From an uncultured Lachnospiraceae bacterium (GTDB lineage Bacteria > Bacillota > Clostridia > Lachnospirales > Lachnospiraceae): a stretch of DNA of 64,000 nucleotides. The translations under genes were made by a program, and so were the position numbers. The stretch lies in the NCBI GenBank assembly GCA_910585075.1, contig CAJUED010000012.1:1-64000 (forward strand), written 5' to 3'. The first letter of the stretch is position 1, and each line of letters opens with the position of its first letter. The notes beneath the pieces were generated by a model. The model was given only the letters and a program-made list of their open reading frames with translations. It was not told the origin of the DNA and searched no databases. Of the stretch, positions 7,728-16,307 are shown piece after piece.

Positions 7728-7846
7728 ATGTATGATTTTTCAAAAATTATACACGGAGGATAAAGGAGCGGAAAGCTTTGTATATAAGCCTGTATACCAT
7801 AATTTCCCTTTTAAAGTGTAGTTTTCAGGTCTAAGAACAGAAATTT

Positions 7847-8371
7847 TTACAGTTCCGTATCTGCCCGGTCATAGTACAAATGCCCCTGTGCCACTTTCGC
7901 ATGGTTCAAAATCAGTATGAAATGCCTGTCCTGGTTCTCCAATGCCTTTTTATATCCGGTTTTCGTCAGAAACAGTCTCATCCGACTCCCTTTATCCCCT
8001 ATGGGAGACTTTTCCGAAAGTACATCAAACACAATCATATGCTCTACTTCCGGATCAAAGCGTTCCAATGCCATGATATCATGTCCTTCCAGCTTCCGGG
8101 CACCGGATTTCTGCCGGGCCACAGCAATCATTTCCCCGACAGTCCTTGCGCTATGGGGCAGATGATAATTTCTCTGAATGTCACAGATCAGTTCTCTGCA
8201 GTCATCCTCCGAAAGTTCACGCAGTTTCTTTAACAGATTTTCTGCAGTATCCTTTTTATCATGGTCACGGGTATACCTGCAGAATACAGCAATCTCCTGT
8301 ATTGCATCATATCTGCCGCACCCCTCCAGCTGAAAGACCATCCTTTTCTCATCTTCAGTCAATGTTATCAT
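7847..8371 (-). CDS. Conserved mobile-element protein, unknown function
   Basis: The 174-aa product starts MITLTEDEKR. The ATG at 8371 was chosen over one at 8389 because GGAGG lies six bases upstream of it. The protein is soluble and mostly helical in the first half, with LPHSARTVGEMI near residue 75. A compact C-terminal half follows, with GHDIMALERF, MIVFDVLSEKSPIGDKG and HAKVAQGHLYYDR. No catalytic motif is evident. It is the last gene of a three-gene minus-strand cluster with the two genes to its right. Similar clusters occur on Lachnospiraceae integrative elements, from memory only. The function is unknown. Confidence 0.7.
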   Translation of the reverse strand: MITLTEDEKRMVFQLEGCGRYDAIQEIAVFCRYTRDHDKKDTAENLLKKLRELSEDDCRELICDIQRNYHLPHSARTVGEMIAVARQKSGARKLEGHDIMALERFDPEVEHMIVFDVLSEKSPIGDKGSRMRLFLTKTGYKKALENQDRHFILILNHAKVAQGHLYYDRADTEL

Positions 8372-8419
8372 ATATTTCCTCCAATCCATAATTGCCTGTA
8401 TATTTCATATAGCTGCCTG

Positions 8420-8965
8420 TTATTGCTCTCTGGCATCCTTATCATCCGGAAAGAACTTCTCCAGAATGTCGATACTGTCTTTGGATGTATACCCCCACAA
8501 GATAGAGCTGAGTGCGTCAATCGCCTCCCGTCTTCTGCGGTAATAAGTGCGGAAACTGATATCCCGGATATGGGGGCGCAGTTTCTCTATGATTTCCTCC
8601 ACATTCCGCAACTGTTGTGGAGAAAGGAAAGAGTAATACAGCAGCCAGTAATAGCTCTCCCCATTCTTGTGTTTAGTGCGGAGCAGGTCGATGGAAGTAT
8701 CCAGTAGTTTCAGCATCCGGTGGCTCCGTTCAATGCATTTGGCGTGATGTTCGATACTGCGGTCTGACAGATCGATCCCGGCAACATAGACGGACTCCAG
8801 AAAGTCCTCAATGGAACTGCCGTATTCAATCTCGAACCGGCTCCGTACCTGCTGGACGGACAGTTCCAAGCTCCACACCACATCCCTGTATTTCTTCAGC
8901 AGTTTCCAGGTATCATGGTACAGCGGGTTGTCAGTGATGTTCATTTCTTCCTGATTCTTTTTCAT
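8420..8965 (-). CDS. Conserved mobile-element protein, possible ArpU/RinA-like regulator
   Basis: The 181-aa product starts MKKNQEEMNITDNPLYHDTW. Its middle is helical with repeated charged residues. The C-terminal segment (LRPHIRDISFRTYYRRRREAIDALSSILWG) looks like the sigma-region-4-type helix-turn-helix end of ArpU/RinA late-gene activators from phages. That assignment is a resemblance only. The start ATG overlaps the stop codon of the upstream gene (ATGA at 8965-8962), so the two are translationally coupled. The downstream gene begins about 48 bases away. Confidence 0.68.
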   Translation of the reverse strand: MKKNQEEMNITDNPLYHDTWKLLKKYRDVVWSLELSVQQVRSRFEIEYGSSIEDFLESVYVAGIDLSDRSIEHHAKCIERSHRMLKLLDTSIDLLRTKHKNGESYYWLLYYSFLSPQQLRNVEEIIEKLRPHIRDISFRTYYRRRREAIDALSSILWGYTSKDSIDILEKFFPDDKDAREQ

Positions 8966-10119
8966 GCTCTTTCTCCCCCTTCCTCATTCTTTTCAGCAGG
9001 CATGAGAACCAGCTCAAAAGTGTAGACTGGCTTATCTTCTCCGCAGCATACCGCCATTCCAAAACGTACTGCAGTCTTTGGTGTATGACATATATACTCT
9101 TCCCTGCAGGCGTCTGATAAAGGATATAACTTATATATAGATTTCTGGCACTGAAAACAGGAAATTCCCTGTGCATCAAGGACTTGCGCTATTTTTCTGA
9201 TAACAGCATCCATGTCTGATTTTGAAACGCAGGATAATTCTTCTGAAACGCATGCCTCATACCCAGTAACAACAGAATCTGCCTGCGGCTCTTCTTTATC
9301 CGGCAGCGTGATATTGATTTTCAGGATCATGGCAACCTCCTCTTTATCCACAAGAACATCTGATATCTGGAACATGGTGGAAAGATAGCTGTGCAGATAG
9401 ATCACACTGCCTGTTTTTCCGGGAAATGACATGAGAGAAATATAGTCCATGTCAGCAAGTTTTTTCAGCACACGCCCTGTCGTGGCTTTGGAGATGCCCC
9501 AGCGGGCAGCCATCTCACTGTAAGCCACTAACGGGGAGCCGGTGCCATTGCGGAAGTAAGCAACCGGGCCAATCTCCGAACCCTGCACCTGGCTGTCATT
9601 GTAGACAGCAGACATCCACAGATCCAGCAGGATATCCATTTCGGAACAGCGGCCGGCGCTGACCAGTTCGGTTGCAACAACAACCGGCATAAAGAAAAAG
9701 CCCGTATCTTTCTGACAGGGGCAGTTGTAATCCAGTACCGTATTCTGTTTTTTCCAGTCACGGATCTTATATTTGATTACCTTCCCACGGTCGAGGAAGA
9801 GATAGGAGATCAGGTGGCGTTTCTGCAGCTCGTCCAGGATGGAGACTGCCTGGCACTGGAAACGGGTACGGAACCATGCAGACAGTTCCTTTACGGTACA
9901 GATCCACTCGCCGGGATATACCGTATAGCCGATTCCATCTATACGGAGATAAGAGGTACGGAAGTTTGCATAGTTGCAGAGCACCGTATAATAAAACAGA
10001 CCGGAGCCTCCATTTGTACGAATGCTCCGGTCTGCCATTAAGTTCTGGATAAACTGCCGATAGATCCGGCAGCGTGGATAATCCACAATCTGTTTGATTT
10101 CTAATTGATATTCTGACAT
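8962..10119 (-). CDS. Mobile-element protein with winged-helix region (possible replication/regulatory protein)
   Basis: The 385-aa product starts at the ATG at 10119, which has GAGGAG nine bases upstream. The longer frame from 10209 has no binding site and is judged non-coding there. Residues of roughly 225-265 (LVAYSEMAARWGISKATTGRVLKKLADMDYI) form a winged-helix DNA-binding segment with a clear turn. A Cys pair (NCPCQ) lies near residue 135, and more Cys/His residues lie near the C-terminus. It is the first gene of the three-gene cluster and the gene nearest the element end. Its position suggests replication, transfer or regulation of the element, but I cannot name the family. Confidence 0.7.
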   Translation of the reverse strand: MSEYQLEIKQIVDYPRCRIYRQFIQNLMADRSIRTNGGSGLFYYTVLCNYANFRTSYLRIDGIGYTVYPGEWICTVKELSAWFRTRFQCQAVSILDELQKRHLISYLFLDRGKVIKYKIRDWKKQNTVLDYNCPCQKDTGFFFMPVVVATELVSAGRCSEMDILLDLWMSAVYNDSQVQGSEIGPVAYFRNGTGSPLVAYSEMAARWGISKATTGRVLKKLADMDYISLMSFPGKTGSVIYLHSYLSTMFQISDVLVDKEEVAMILKINITLPDKEEPQADSVVTGYEACVSEELSCVSKSDMDAVIRKIAQVLDAQGISCFQCQKSIYKLYPLSDACREEYICHTPKTAVRFGMAVCCGEDKPVYTFELVLMPAEKNEEGGERA

Positions 10120-10189
10120 GATTTTCTCCTCATTTCTTAAAGTTTTTCTGATGCGAAAATTAAGTTTCTGCTGTTTACTCATTTTCTGC

Positions 10190-10229
10190 AAAAAAAATCT
10201 ACAAGACAAATTTCCAATGTCTTGTAGAT
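10190..10229 (-). terminator. Strong terminator between truncated uvrB and the element genes
   Basis: Perfect 12-base arms at 10197-10208 and 10218-10229 (ATCTACAAGACA/TGTCTTGTAGAT) enclose nine bases. On the minus strand the hairpin is followed by eight T residues. It lies downstream of the truncated uvrB and 71 bases before the start at 10119, so transcripts from the uvrB promoter would meet it before entering the element genes. Confidence 0.8.
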
Positions 10230-10349
10230 CATAAATCAGCCTCTATTTCTTTTTCAAAATACTTTCCACGACGAATTTTGTTCACAATTCCTATGATTCC
10301 ACCCTGTTTTTTCAGTCCATACAGTCCATTCATTCCACAAGATATAGTA

Positions 10350-10404
10350 TAAATAGGACTAAATAACACTAAATACAGTAGTTAGAAGTGCCTACTCCTA
10401 GTAG
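10350..10404. other. Element-chromosome junction inside uvrB, with short repeats
   Basis: uvrB homology, read leftwards, ends at 10398-10402 within codons for Ser-Tyr. Exactly there the DNA reads CTACT-CCT-AGTAG (10392-10404), a small inverted repeat like the core site of a site-specific recombinase. Just inside, ACTAAATA occurs twice (10358-10365 and 10368-10375), one helical turn apart, which could be an arm-type or accessory binding site. No integrase gene is in the window; it would be expected beyond the left edge. Confidence 0.5.
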
Positions 10405-10670
10405 CTTACAAAGTACTCCACCGCATTCTCAGGGAAGAACTCCTTGAACTCGCCGTACAACTGTCCGGCCAGGGTTTTATTGTGGGCTATTACCAAAGTA
10501 GGCTTGTTTATAGCGGCAATCACATTTGCCATGGTAAAGGTCTTTCCGGAACCCGTTACCCCCAGTAAAGTCTGGAATTGATTGCCTTCTTTGAAGCCTT
10601 TGACCAGGGCTTCTATGGCCTGCGGCTGGTCGCCGGTAGGCTTATATTCACTGTGCAGTTTAAACTCCAT
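10398..10670 (-). pseudogene. uvrB: 5' fragment of uvrB interrupted by the mobile element
   Basis: The 90-aa reading frame is the N-terminus of excinuclease subunit UvrB: MEFKLHSEYKPTGDQPQAIE, Walker A GVTGSGKT at residues 37-44, and the helicase Ia-type segment AHNKTLAGQLYGEFKEFFP. Intact UvrB is about 660 aa and continues after YFVSY with YDYYQPEAY. Here the frame hits a TAG immediately after that point and the following DNA is unrelated. The helicase, beta-hairpin and UvrC-binding parts are therefore missing, and damage recognition cannot work from this fragment. The ATG has GGAGG 12 bases upstream. The rest of uvrB is predicted on the far side of the element, left of this window. Confidence 0.9.
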
Positions 10671-10780
10671 AAACCTAATTCACCTCCAGAAATAAAATTT
10701 AAATGCTCTATTCCCACAGCAAAAAATCTGACCATTGATACGGCATTCCTGTATATGCTGCCTGTGCAAAAGCAGTTTTG

Positions 10781-10831
10781 ATTATAACATACGGGATAAA
10801 ATTTGTACAGCACTTTTCAGAACATTTGTTC
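10781..10831 (-). promoter_or_regulatory. uvrB promoter with LexA (SOS) box
   Basis: GAACATTTGTTC at 10820-10831 fits the Gram-positive LexA/DinR operator GAAC-N4-GTTC exactly. Just downstream on the minus strand are TGTACA (10809-10804) and TATAAT (10786-10781) separated by 17 bases. DNA damage should therefore still induce transcription into the truncated uvrB and towards the element. Confidence 0.8.
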
Positions 10832-10893
10832 TTATTTCATAACAGTTCAGCCTTCAACTTCACTGTTACGGAATCTCTCCGGTTTCATACAAT

Positions 10894-10950
10894 AATGGGA
10901 AAGTTGATGTTTCCGGCATTTATCTCAACCGAAAATACAACTTTCCCATT
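10894..10950 (-). terminator. Inverted repeat after the S41 protease gene
   Basis: Thirteen-base perfect arms at 10894-10906 and 10938-10950 (AATGGGAAAGTTG/CAACTTTCCCATT) enclose 31 bases, 15 bases after the protease stop codon. No clear T tract follows on the minus strand, so termination is plausible but not certain. Confidence 0.5.
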
Positions 10951-10964
10951 TATTCTTAACCATA

Positions 10965-12266
10965 TTACTGCTTCTTAGCAATTTCCTGCTCTAATATCTC
11001 AATCGCCTTATCCACCTGGTTATCGCTTCCGCTGGCCTCGCTGGCTTCATAGTCATACTCCAATTCAATATCCGGTTTGATTCCCGTACCATGGATATTC
11101 CTTCCCAGGGGCGTATAATAAGCGCTGATGGTCAGCTTAAGGGCGGTACCGTCGTTGAGCCGGTGTATCTGCTGGACAATTCCCTTTCCGTAGGTAGTGG
11201 TTCCAACCAGCGTGCCCTTTTTATAATCCTGAATGGCCCCTGCCAGTATCTCGGAAGCGCTTGCCGAATATTCATTTACCAGTACCACCAGGGGAACATC
11301 CAGCTCCTTTTCCCCGTCGCAGGAGTATTCCTTCCGTGTTCCCTGTTTGTCCTCGGTGTATACGATAAGCCCCTCCGGCAGTATTTTTCTGGCGATTTCC
11401 ACCACCGCATTTAAATCGCCCCCGGGATTGCTGCGAAGGTCAAGTATCATACCTTCCATACCGTTTGCCCGCAATTCCGCCATCGCCTCCGTATACTGGT
11501 CCACGGTCACCGCGTCAAACTCCTGAATCCGCAGATACCCGATATTGTCGGCATCCTCCAACATACCGCTGTCCACCGTGTTGGTCTCCAGCCGTTTGCT
11601 CCGTTTGATTTCCATCCGCTGGAAATCAACCTCGCCTTCCCTGTAAATCGTCAATTCCACAGTGGTTCCTTCCCGTCCCTTCACCAGGCTGACCACCTGG
11701 GTAAGGCTCATTCCCTGGGTGGACTCGCCGTCCACCTCATAAATGATATCCCCTTCCCTAAGACCTGCCTCCTCAGCCGGGGAGCCTTCCATAACCCCGT
11801 TAATCATGGCGATATTCATCTGCTTGCTCATGGAAATATAAGCCCCTATTCCATAAGAAACCCCCTGATTGCTGTTTACCACTTCCTCCAGTTCTTCTTT
11901 GGAATAATACTCGGAATAAGGGTCCCCTAAGGCATTTACCATTCCTTTATAAATGCCTTCCTGTATTCTTTCTTCGTCTATCTTATCCTCATAGAAATAA
12001 TACTCATTGATAGCATTCTCTATAATCTGCATTTTCTCAAAGGTGTCGGCAGTCACCACACTTTCACTGCCGCCCTCCGCAGCCGTATCCACCACGCGCC
12101 CTTTGTACAGCCGGTAAATCGTCCTTCCCAGATATCCGCATGTAAAAAGCAGGGATATGACAAGCATTCCCGTAACCATACCGCCTAAAAAGTATCCGGA
12201 ATGCTTCCCCTTCACCGGCTCATCCTGTCTCTCTATTCTGTTGTCCGTTCCCTCTGCCTTGTCCAC
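10965..12266 (-). CDS. S41-family C-terminal processing protease (CtpA/CtpB-like)
   Basis: The 433-aa product has one N-terminal membrane segment (residues about 26-50), a PDZ domain near 135-215 (GLREGDIIYEVDGE), and an S41 protease domain. The catalytic Ser lies in NEYSASASEIL (about residue 333) and the Lys in TTYGKGIVQQ (about residue 360). Such proteases act outside the membrane and cleave envelope or signalling proteins at C-termini. In this cluster a division-linked cell-wall substrate is a reasonable guess. The start is GTG with GGAG upstream. It is the last gene of the ftsE-ftsX-pcsB-like run and lies 54 bases after it. Confidence 0.9.
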   Translation of the reverse strand: MDKAEGTDNRIERQDEPVKGKHSGYFLGGMVTGMLVISLLFTCGYLGRTIYRLYKGRVVDTAAEGGSESVVTADTFEKMQIIENAINEYYFYEDKIDEERIQEGIYKGMVNALGDPYSEYYSKEELEEVVNSNQGVSYGIGAYISMSKQMNIAMINGVMEGSPAEEAGLREGDIIYEVDGESTQGMSLTQVVSLVKGREGTTVELTIYREGEVDFQRMEIKRSKRLETNTVDSGMLEDADNIGYLRIQEFDAVTVDQYTEAMAELRANGMEGMILDLRSNPGGDLNAVVEIARKILPEGLIVYTEDKQGTRKEYSCDGEKELDVPLVVLVNEYSASASEILAGAIQDYKKGTLVGTTTYGKGIVQQIHRLNDGTALKLTISAYYTPLGRNIHGTGIKPDIELEYDYEASEASGSDNQVDKAIEILEQEIAKKQ

Positions 12267-12320
12267 TTATATTCTCTCCATTCCGGTCAATCTCTGTCTT
12301 TCCACAATCTCACAATTTAT

Positions 12321-13541
12321 TCAGCCCCCTAAGTACTTCCTGGGATTCACATAGCTTCCGTTTAACCGTACCCCAAAGTGCAGGTGGTTTCCCGTGGAAC
12401 GCCCCGTGCTTCCCACTGCTGCAATCTTAGCTCCCTTTGAGACTTCCGCCCCCTTTGAAACATAAAGAGCTGACGCATGCATGTAAATCGTATACAGGCC
12501 GTCGCCGTGATCTATCATAATATAGTTTCCCATACTGCCGCTGTAGGCTGCAGCCACAACTTTTCCATCATAGGCCGCCAAAATGGGACTTCCTCCCGGC
12601 GCCGCCATATCAAGGCCGTTATGAAATTTCTTCACCTTTAAGGTAGGATGCATACGCTCCCCGTATTCGTCAGAAATCCTTGTATAGGAAGGCGCGGGCC
12701 ACGTAAACATGCCTCCGTCATACCGGCGTGCCTGCTCCTCCGCCAGCTTCTTCTTCTCCTCGGCAACCGCCGCTTCCAGCGCCGCAATAGTCTCATTTTC
12801 AGATGCAATGCTGGCCTCGTACTCCTTGATGGCAGCCTCTTTGTCCTTGATGTCCCCTGAAACCTTATAAATTTCCTGTTCCTTGGCCGCTATCAGTTCG
12901 TTTAAAGAGGCTTCTTCTTTCCTGGCCGCCTCCTTGGCTTCCTCCAGGACTCCCTTTTCTTCTTCCAATCCTTCTTTGCACAGCGACACATACTCCGCAT
13001 AAGCCACATATTCATCCAGCATTTTCCTGTCATAGGCGGAAAGCATCTCTATGTAATCCGCCTTATTCAGCATATCTCCAAAGCTCTCCGCCTCCAAAAA
13101 GAGCTCCAGAAACAGAGTATCACCTTTTTCATACATGAATTTGATGCGGTTCTTCATGGCTTTATACTGGTCCTGCTGGGTTTCGATGGCCTCCTCCAGC
13201 TCCCCGGTTTTCACATTGATTTCTTCTTCTTTCTCCTCAATCATTGTTTTGAGTTCGTTGAGCTTTGCCTGAATACCCGCAAGGTCAGTGTCCAGCTTCG
13301 CCACATAATTGGCCAGATCCGCCTTGGACGCCTCCAGCTGCTTTTTCAATTCTTTTACATTTGTAAGGCCGCCCTGCAGCGCCTTTTTTTCTTCCTTTGC
13401 TTTATTGATTTCTGCTTCCTTCTTTTTGATACTGTCATTGGTCAGCTCGCTGGCATAAGCAGTGGTCTCACCCTCCCAGGCAATTCCCCAAACCAGTCCA
13501 AGGCAAAGCAGCACACAAAGCATATTTCTCCATCGCCTCAT
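12321..13541 (-). CDS. Secreted PcsB/EnvC-like murein hydrolase with coiled coil and M23 domain
   Basis: The 406-aa product has a signal peptide ending near AYAS at residues 27-30. A long coiled coil follows from about 35 to 270 (rich in E, K, A and L), then a LytM/M23 peptidase domain with zinc ligands in HNGLDMAAP and HLHFG. This matches EnvC/PcsB-type partners of FtsEX, which split septal peptidoglycan when FtsEX cycles ATP. It lies 11 bases downstream of ftsX in the same direction, supporting that link. Unlike EnvC, the M23 metal ligands are present, so it may cleave directly. GAGGTAAAG precedes the ATG. Confidence 0.88.
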   Translation of the reverse strand: MRRWRNMLCVLLCLGLVWGIAWEGETTAYASELTNDSIKKKEAEINKAKEEKKALQGGLTNVKELKKQLEASKADLANYVAKLDTDLAGIQAKLNELKTMIEEKEEEINVKTGELEEAIETQQDQYKAMKNRIKFMYEKGDTLFLELFLEAESFGDMLNKADYIEMLSAYDRKMLDEYVAYAEYVSLCKEGLEEEKGVLEEAKEAARKEEASLNELIAAKEQEIYKVSGDIKDKEAAIKEYEASIASENETIAALEAAVAEEKKKLAEEQARRYDGGMFTWPAPSYTRISDEYGERMHPTLKVKKFHNGLDMAAPGGSPILAAYDGKVVAAAYSGSMGNYIMIDHGDGLYTIYMHASALYVSKGAEVSKGAKIAAVGSTGRSTGNHLHFGVRLNGSYVNPRKYLGG

Positions 13542-13552
13542 CTTTACCTCAA

Positions 13553-14449
13553 TTACACCTTAAGGTGTTTCCTGACCGTAGTCACACTGCCCAAAAATCC
13601 CATGCCCACTCCCATGATAATGGATGCCGGCAGCAACGTGTTAAAGATAATCTCCACCGGCAGGAAGGATAACAATTTTGTCAAAATGGAAAACCTTAAC
13701 ATAATATATTCAATCACTTTTTCATAAAGAACGTACAGGATTCCCACCGGTATCATTGCGCCAATCAATCCAATCATCATGCCTTCAATCACGAAAGGAG
13801 CCCGGACAAAAAAGTCTGTGGCGCCAATATACTTCATAATATTAATTTCCTCTTTCCGCACGGAAATACCGATTGTTACCGTGTTGCTGATAAGGAAAAT
13901 GGACACTGCAAACAAAATGACTATGATACCTACTGAAATATATGCGATCAGGGCATTCACCCCTGTCAGTGTGGACGCCATGACCTCAGACCTGTTTACC
14001 TCCCTGATTCCTTCCGTCTCCTCCAGATAGGAAACCAGCGCCGGCTGCATGGACACGTCGCTCAAGTAAATCTCATAGCTGGCTGAATTCTCCAGGGGGT
14101 TTTCCGTAAAACCGTCCGCATATTCTCCCAGGTAATCCTCCCGAAACTCCGCCCATGCTTCGTCTGCGGATTTAAACACCACTTTGGAAACTTCCGTGCG
14201 CTTTTCGATCATTGCGCCAATCTCCTGTATCCGCTCCTGGCTGATTCCCTCATCAAAGAACACTGTTACCGACATGCCTTCCTCGGCATTTTTCACAATA
14301 CTCTGAAAATTCATTACAATAGCATAAAACAATCCAAACAAAAACAGACAGGCCCCGATCGTGGCTATGGATGCCAGCGAAAACCATTTGTTTCTGAAAA
14401 TATTGATGATTCCCTGCTTAATGGTATAAAAAAATGTACTAATCCTCAT
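13553..14449 (-). CDS. ftsX: Cell division protein FtsX
   Basis: The 298-aa product has the FtsX topology. There is one N-terminal membrane helix (about 20-45), an extracellular domain with EEGMSVTVFFDEGIS and a later ENSASYEIYL segment, then three membrane helices in the C-terminal FtsX-permease fold. FtsX couples ATP hydrolysis by FtsE to a cell-wall hydrolase outside. The ATG overlaps the end of ftsE by 11 bases, and the hydrolase gene follows after 11 bases, so all three form one operon. Confidence 0.93.
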   Translation of the reverse strand: MRISTFFYTIKQGIINIFRNKWFSLASIATIGACLFLFGLFYAIVMNFQSIVKNAEEGMSVTVFFDEGISQERIQEIGAMIEKRTEVSKVVFKSADEAWAEFREDYLGEYADGFTENPLENSASYEIYLSDVSMQPALVSYLEETEGIREVNRSEVMASTLTGVNALIAYISVGIIVILFAVSIFLISNTVTIGISVRKEEINIMKYIGATDFFVRAPFVIEGMMIGLIGAMIPVGILYVLYEKVIEYIMLRFSILTKLLSFLPVEIIFNTLLPASIIMGVGMGFLGSVTTVRKHLKV

Positions 14450-15185
14450 CTATGTAGCCACCTTTTTCTTCGTCGCTTACAATGACGCCTTTCTTCATGG
14501 TAACAACCCTCTTTTGCATTGCATTGACAATCTCACGATTGTGGGTTACCACAAGCACCGTCGTTCCGTTTTCGTTAATCTGCTCCAGCAGCTTCATAAT
14601 TTCCCAGGAATTCTTAGGGTCCAGATTACCCGTAGGCTCGTCCGCAAGCAGAATGCTGGGGCGGTTCACAAGCGCCCTGGCAATGGCCACTCTCTGCTGC
14701 TCCCCTCCGGAGAGCTGTCTGGGTTTTGCTTTATACTTTCCCGCCAGCCCCACAATTGCCAGAATGCTGGGAACATTCCGCTTAATTTCTTTGTTTGACA
14801 CCTGTATAATGCGCTGTGCAAAAGCCACATTTTCATATACGTTTCTGTCCTTCAAAAGACGGAAATCCTGGAACACAATACCAAGATTTCTTCGGAATTT
14901 GGGTATTTTCCTGTGGCGTATCCGCACCAGATCGTACCCCATCACATTAATATCGCCTGAAGTGGGTACAAGTTCTCTAAGCAGGAGCTTGATCATGGTA
15001 GATTTCCCCGATCCGCTGTCCCCTACAATAAATACGAATTCGCCCTTTTTAATATGTAAACTGACTCCGTTTAACGCAGGGGCCCCTGTGGCATACGCTT
15101 TACTTACATTGTTCAGCGTAATAATTTCATCCCCTCCGGAAATATGCTTTTTTCTTCTCCTGCTTCTTGCGTCACTTCTTACCAC
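14439..15185 (-). CDS. ftsE: Cell division ATP-binding protein FtsE
   Basis: The 248-aa ABC ATPase shows Walker A GDSGSGKS, Q-loop VFQDFRLL, signature LSGGEQQR, Walker B ILLADEPTGNLD and the H-loop VVTHN. This length and the VSKAY...GVSLHIKKGEF start are typical of FtsE. It has a basic N-terminal extension (RSDARSRRRKK) of about 20 residues before the usual beginning. The GTG at 15185 was chosen because GGAGG lies six bases upstream and no internal start has one. It works with FtsX at the division site. Confidence 0.93.
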   Translation of the reverse strand: MVRSDARSRRRKKHISGGDEIITLNNVSKAYATGAPALNGVSLHIKKGEFVFIVGDSGSGKSTMIKLLLRELVPTSGDINVMGYDLVRIRHRKIPKFRRNLGIVFQDFRLLKDRNVYENVAFAQRIIQVSNKEIKRNVPSILAIVGLAGKYKAKPRQLSGGEQQRVAIARALVNRPSILLADEPTGNLDPKNSWEIMKLLEQINENGTTVLVVTHNREIVNAMQKRVVTMKKGVIVSDEEKGGYIDED

Positions 15186-15218
15186 AATTATCCTCCGCCT
15201 GTACTTTCGTACTTCATT

Positions 15219-16307
15219 TTAATAATCAAGACTTTCCATATAATTCATATATTTCACTACCATAAGCGCAATTCTAAATGTAATGGCATCTTCAAAAATC
15301 CGAAGATCCAGCCCGGTACTCTTTTGCAGCTTATCCAGACGGTACACCAATGTATTCCTGTGGATAAACAACTGCCTTGAAGTCTCGGATACATTCAGGC
15401 TGTTTTCAAAAAACTTGTTGATGGTTGTAAGGGTTTCCTCATCAAATTCATCCAGCCCCCTGCCTCCAAAAATTTCTTTGATAAACATCTTACAAAGGGG
15501 AATGGGCAGCTGATAAATCAAACGGCCAATCCCAAGCTCGCTGTAGGCAATGATATTTCTCTCGTCAAAAAAGATTTTTCCTACATCCATAGCCATTTTT
15601 GCTTCCTTGTAGGAGCGGCTTACCTCTTTAATCTCCCTGACCACCGTCCCATAAGCAATATGTACTTCCGTCATGCCCTCTTTCTTTAAGAAGGCCTCCA
15701 TGCTGTCCGCATTCCTTTCAATTTCCTTAGCGCTGTCTCCTTCGGACAAATCTTTAACCACAATCACATTATTTTCATCCACTGCAGTGACGAAATCCTT
15801 CGTGTTACTGCCGTAAAAACTCCTTATGGTTTCTAAGATATTACTGTCCCGGCTGGCGCCTGTCTCAATGACCATCACCACACGCTTTACATCCGTCTGT
15901 ATATGCAGTTTTTTGGCGCGGCTGTAAATATCCACCAAAAGCATATTATCCAGCAGAAGGTTTTTGATAAAATTGTCCTTGTCAAACCGTTCTTTATAAG
16001 CCACCAGCAGATTTTGAATCTGGAACGCTGCCATCTTTCCAACCATGTACACGTCCTCTCCGATTCCCGCCGCAATCAGAACATACTCAGGCTGCTGCTC
16101 ATCATATATTTTAAAATATTGATATCCCCGTATCTCCTGAGAATCCGCCGGTGATTTGGCAAACTCCACCGTCTCCGTCTCACAGCCCGACATGGCAGGC
16201 GACGTGCAGGCAGCTTCTTTCCCATCCACATCCATAACGCAAAAATCTACCCTTGCAATTGCCTTAAGCCCCTCAATTGTGTTTTGCAAAATTTGATTAG
16301 AAATCAT
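15219..16307 (-). CDS. CdaR/PucR-family transcriptional regulator
   Basis: The 362-aa product ends with a PucR-type helix-turn-helix (LNVSETSRQLFIHRNTLVYRL, near residues 310-330). A middle GGDEF-like/CdaR segment and an N-terminal sensory part (DFCVMDVDGKEAACTSP) precede it, as in sugar-diacid and related regulators. The ligand is unknown. AAGGAGGGGG lies three bases before the ATG. The gene sits 33 bases upstream of ftsE in the same direction and may be co-transcribed. That makes a link between its signal and division genes possible, although CdaR genes are usually beside catabolic operons. Confidence 0.82.
   Translation of the reverse strand: MISNQILQNTIEGLKAIARVDFCVMDVDGKEAACTSPAMSGCETETVEFAKSPADSQEIRGYQYFKIYDEQQPEYVLIAAGIGEDVYMVGKMAAFQIQNLLVAYKERFDKDNFIKNLLLDNMLLVDIYSRAKKLHIQTDVKRVVMVIETGASRDSNILETIRSFYGSNTKDFVTAVDENNVIVVKDLSEGDSAKEIERNADSMEAFLKKEGMTEVHIAYGTVVREIKEVSRSYKEAKMAMDVGKIFFDERNIIAYSELGIGRLIYQLPIPLCKMFIKEIFGGRGLDEFDEETLTTINKFFENSLNVSETSRQLFIHRNTLVYRLDKLQKSTGLDLRIFEDAITFRIALMVVKYMNYMESLDY

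Noticed and set aside
10231..10397. Possible excisionase or integrase gene at the element end
   Set aside because: No frame of useful length or recognisable motif; the integrase must lie elsewhere.
14482..15222. Plus-strand 246-aa frame
   Set aside because: Antisense to ftsE; shadow frame.
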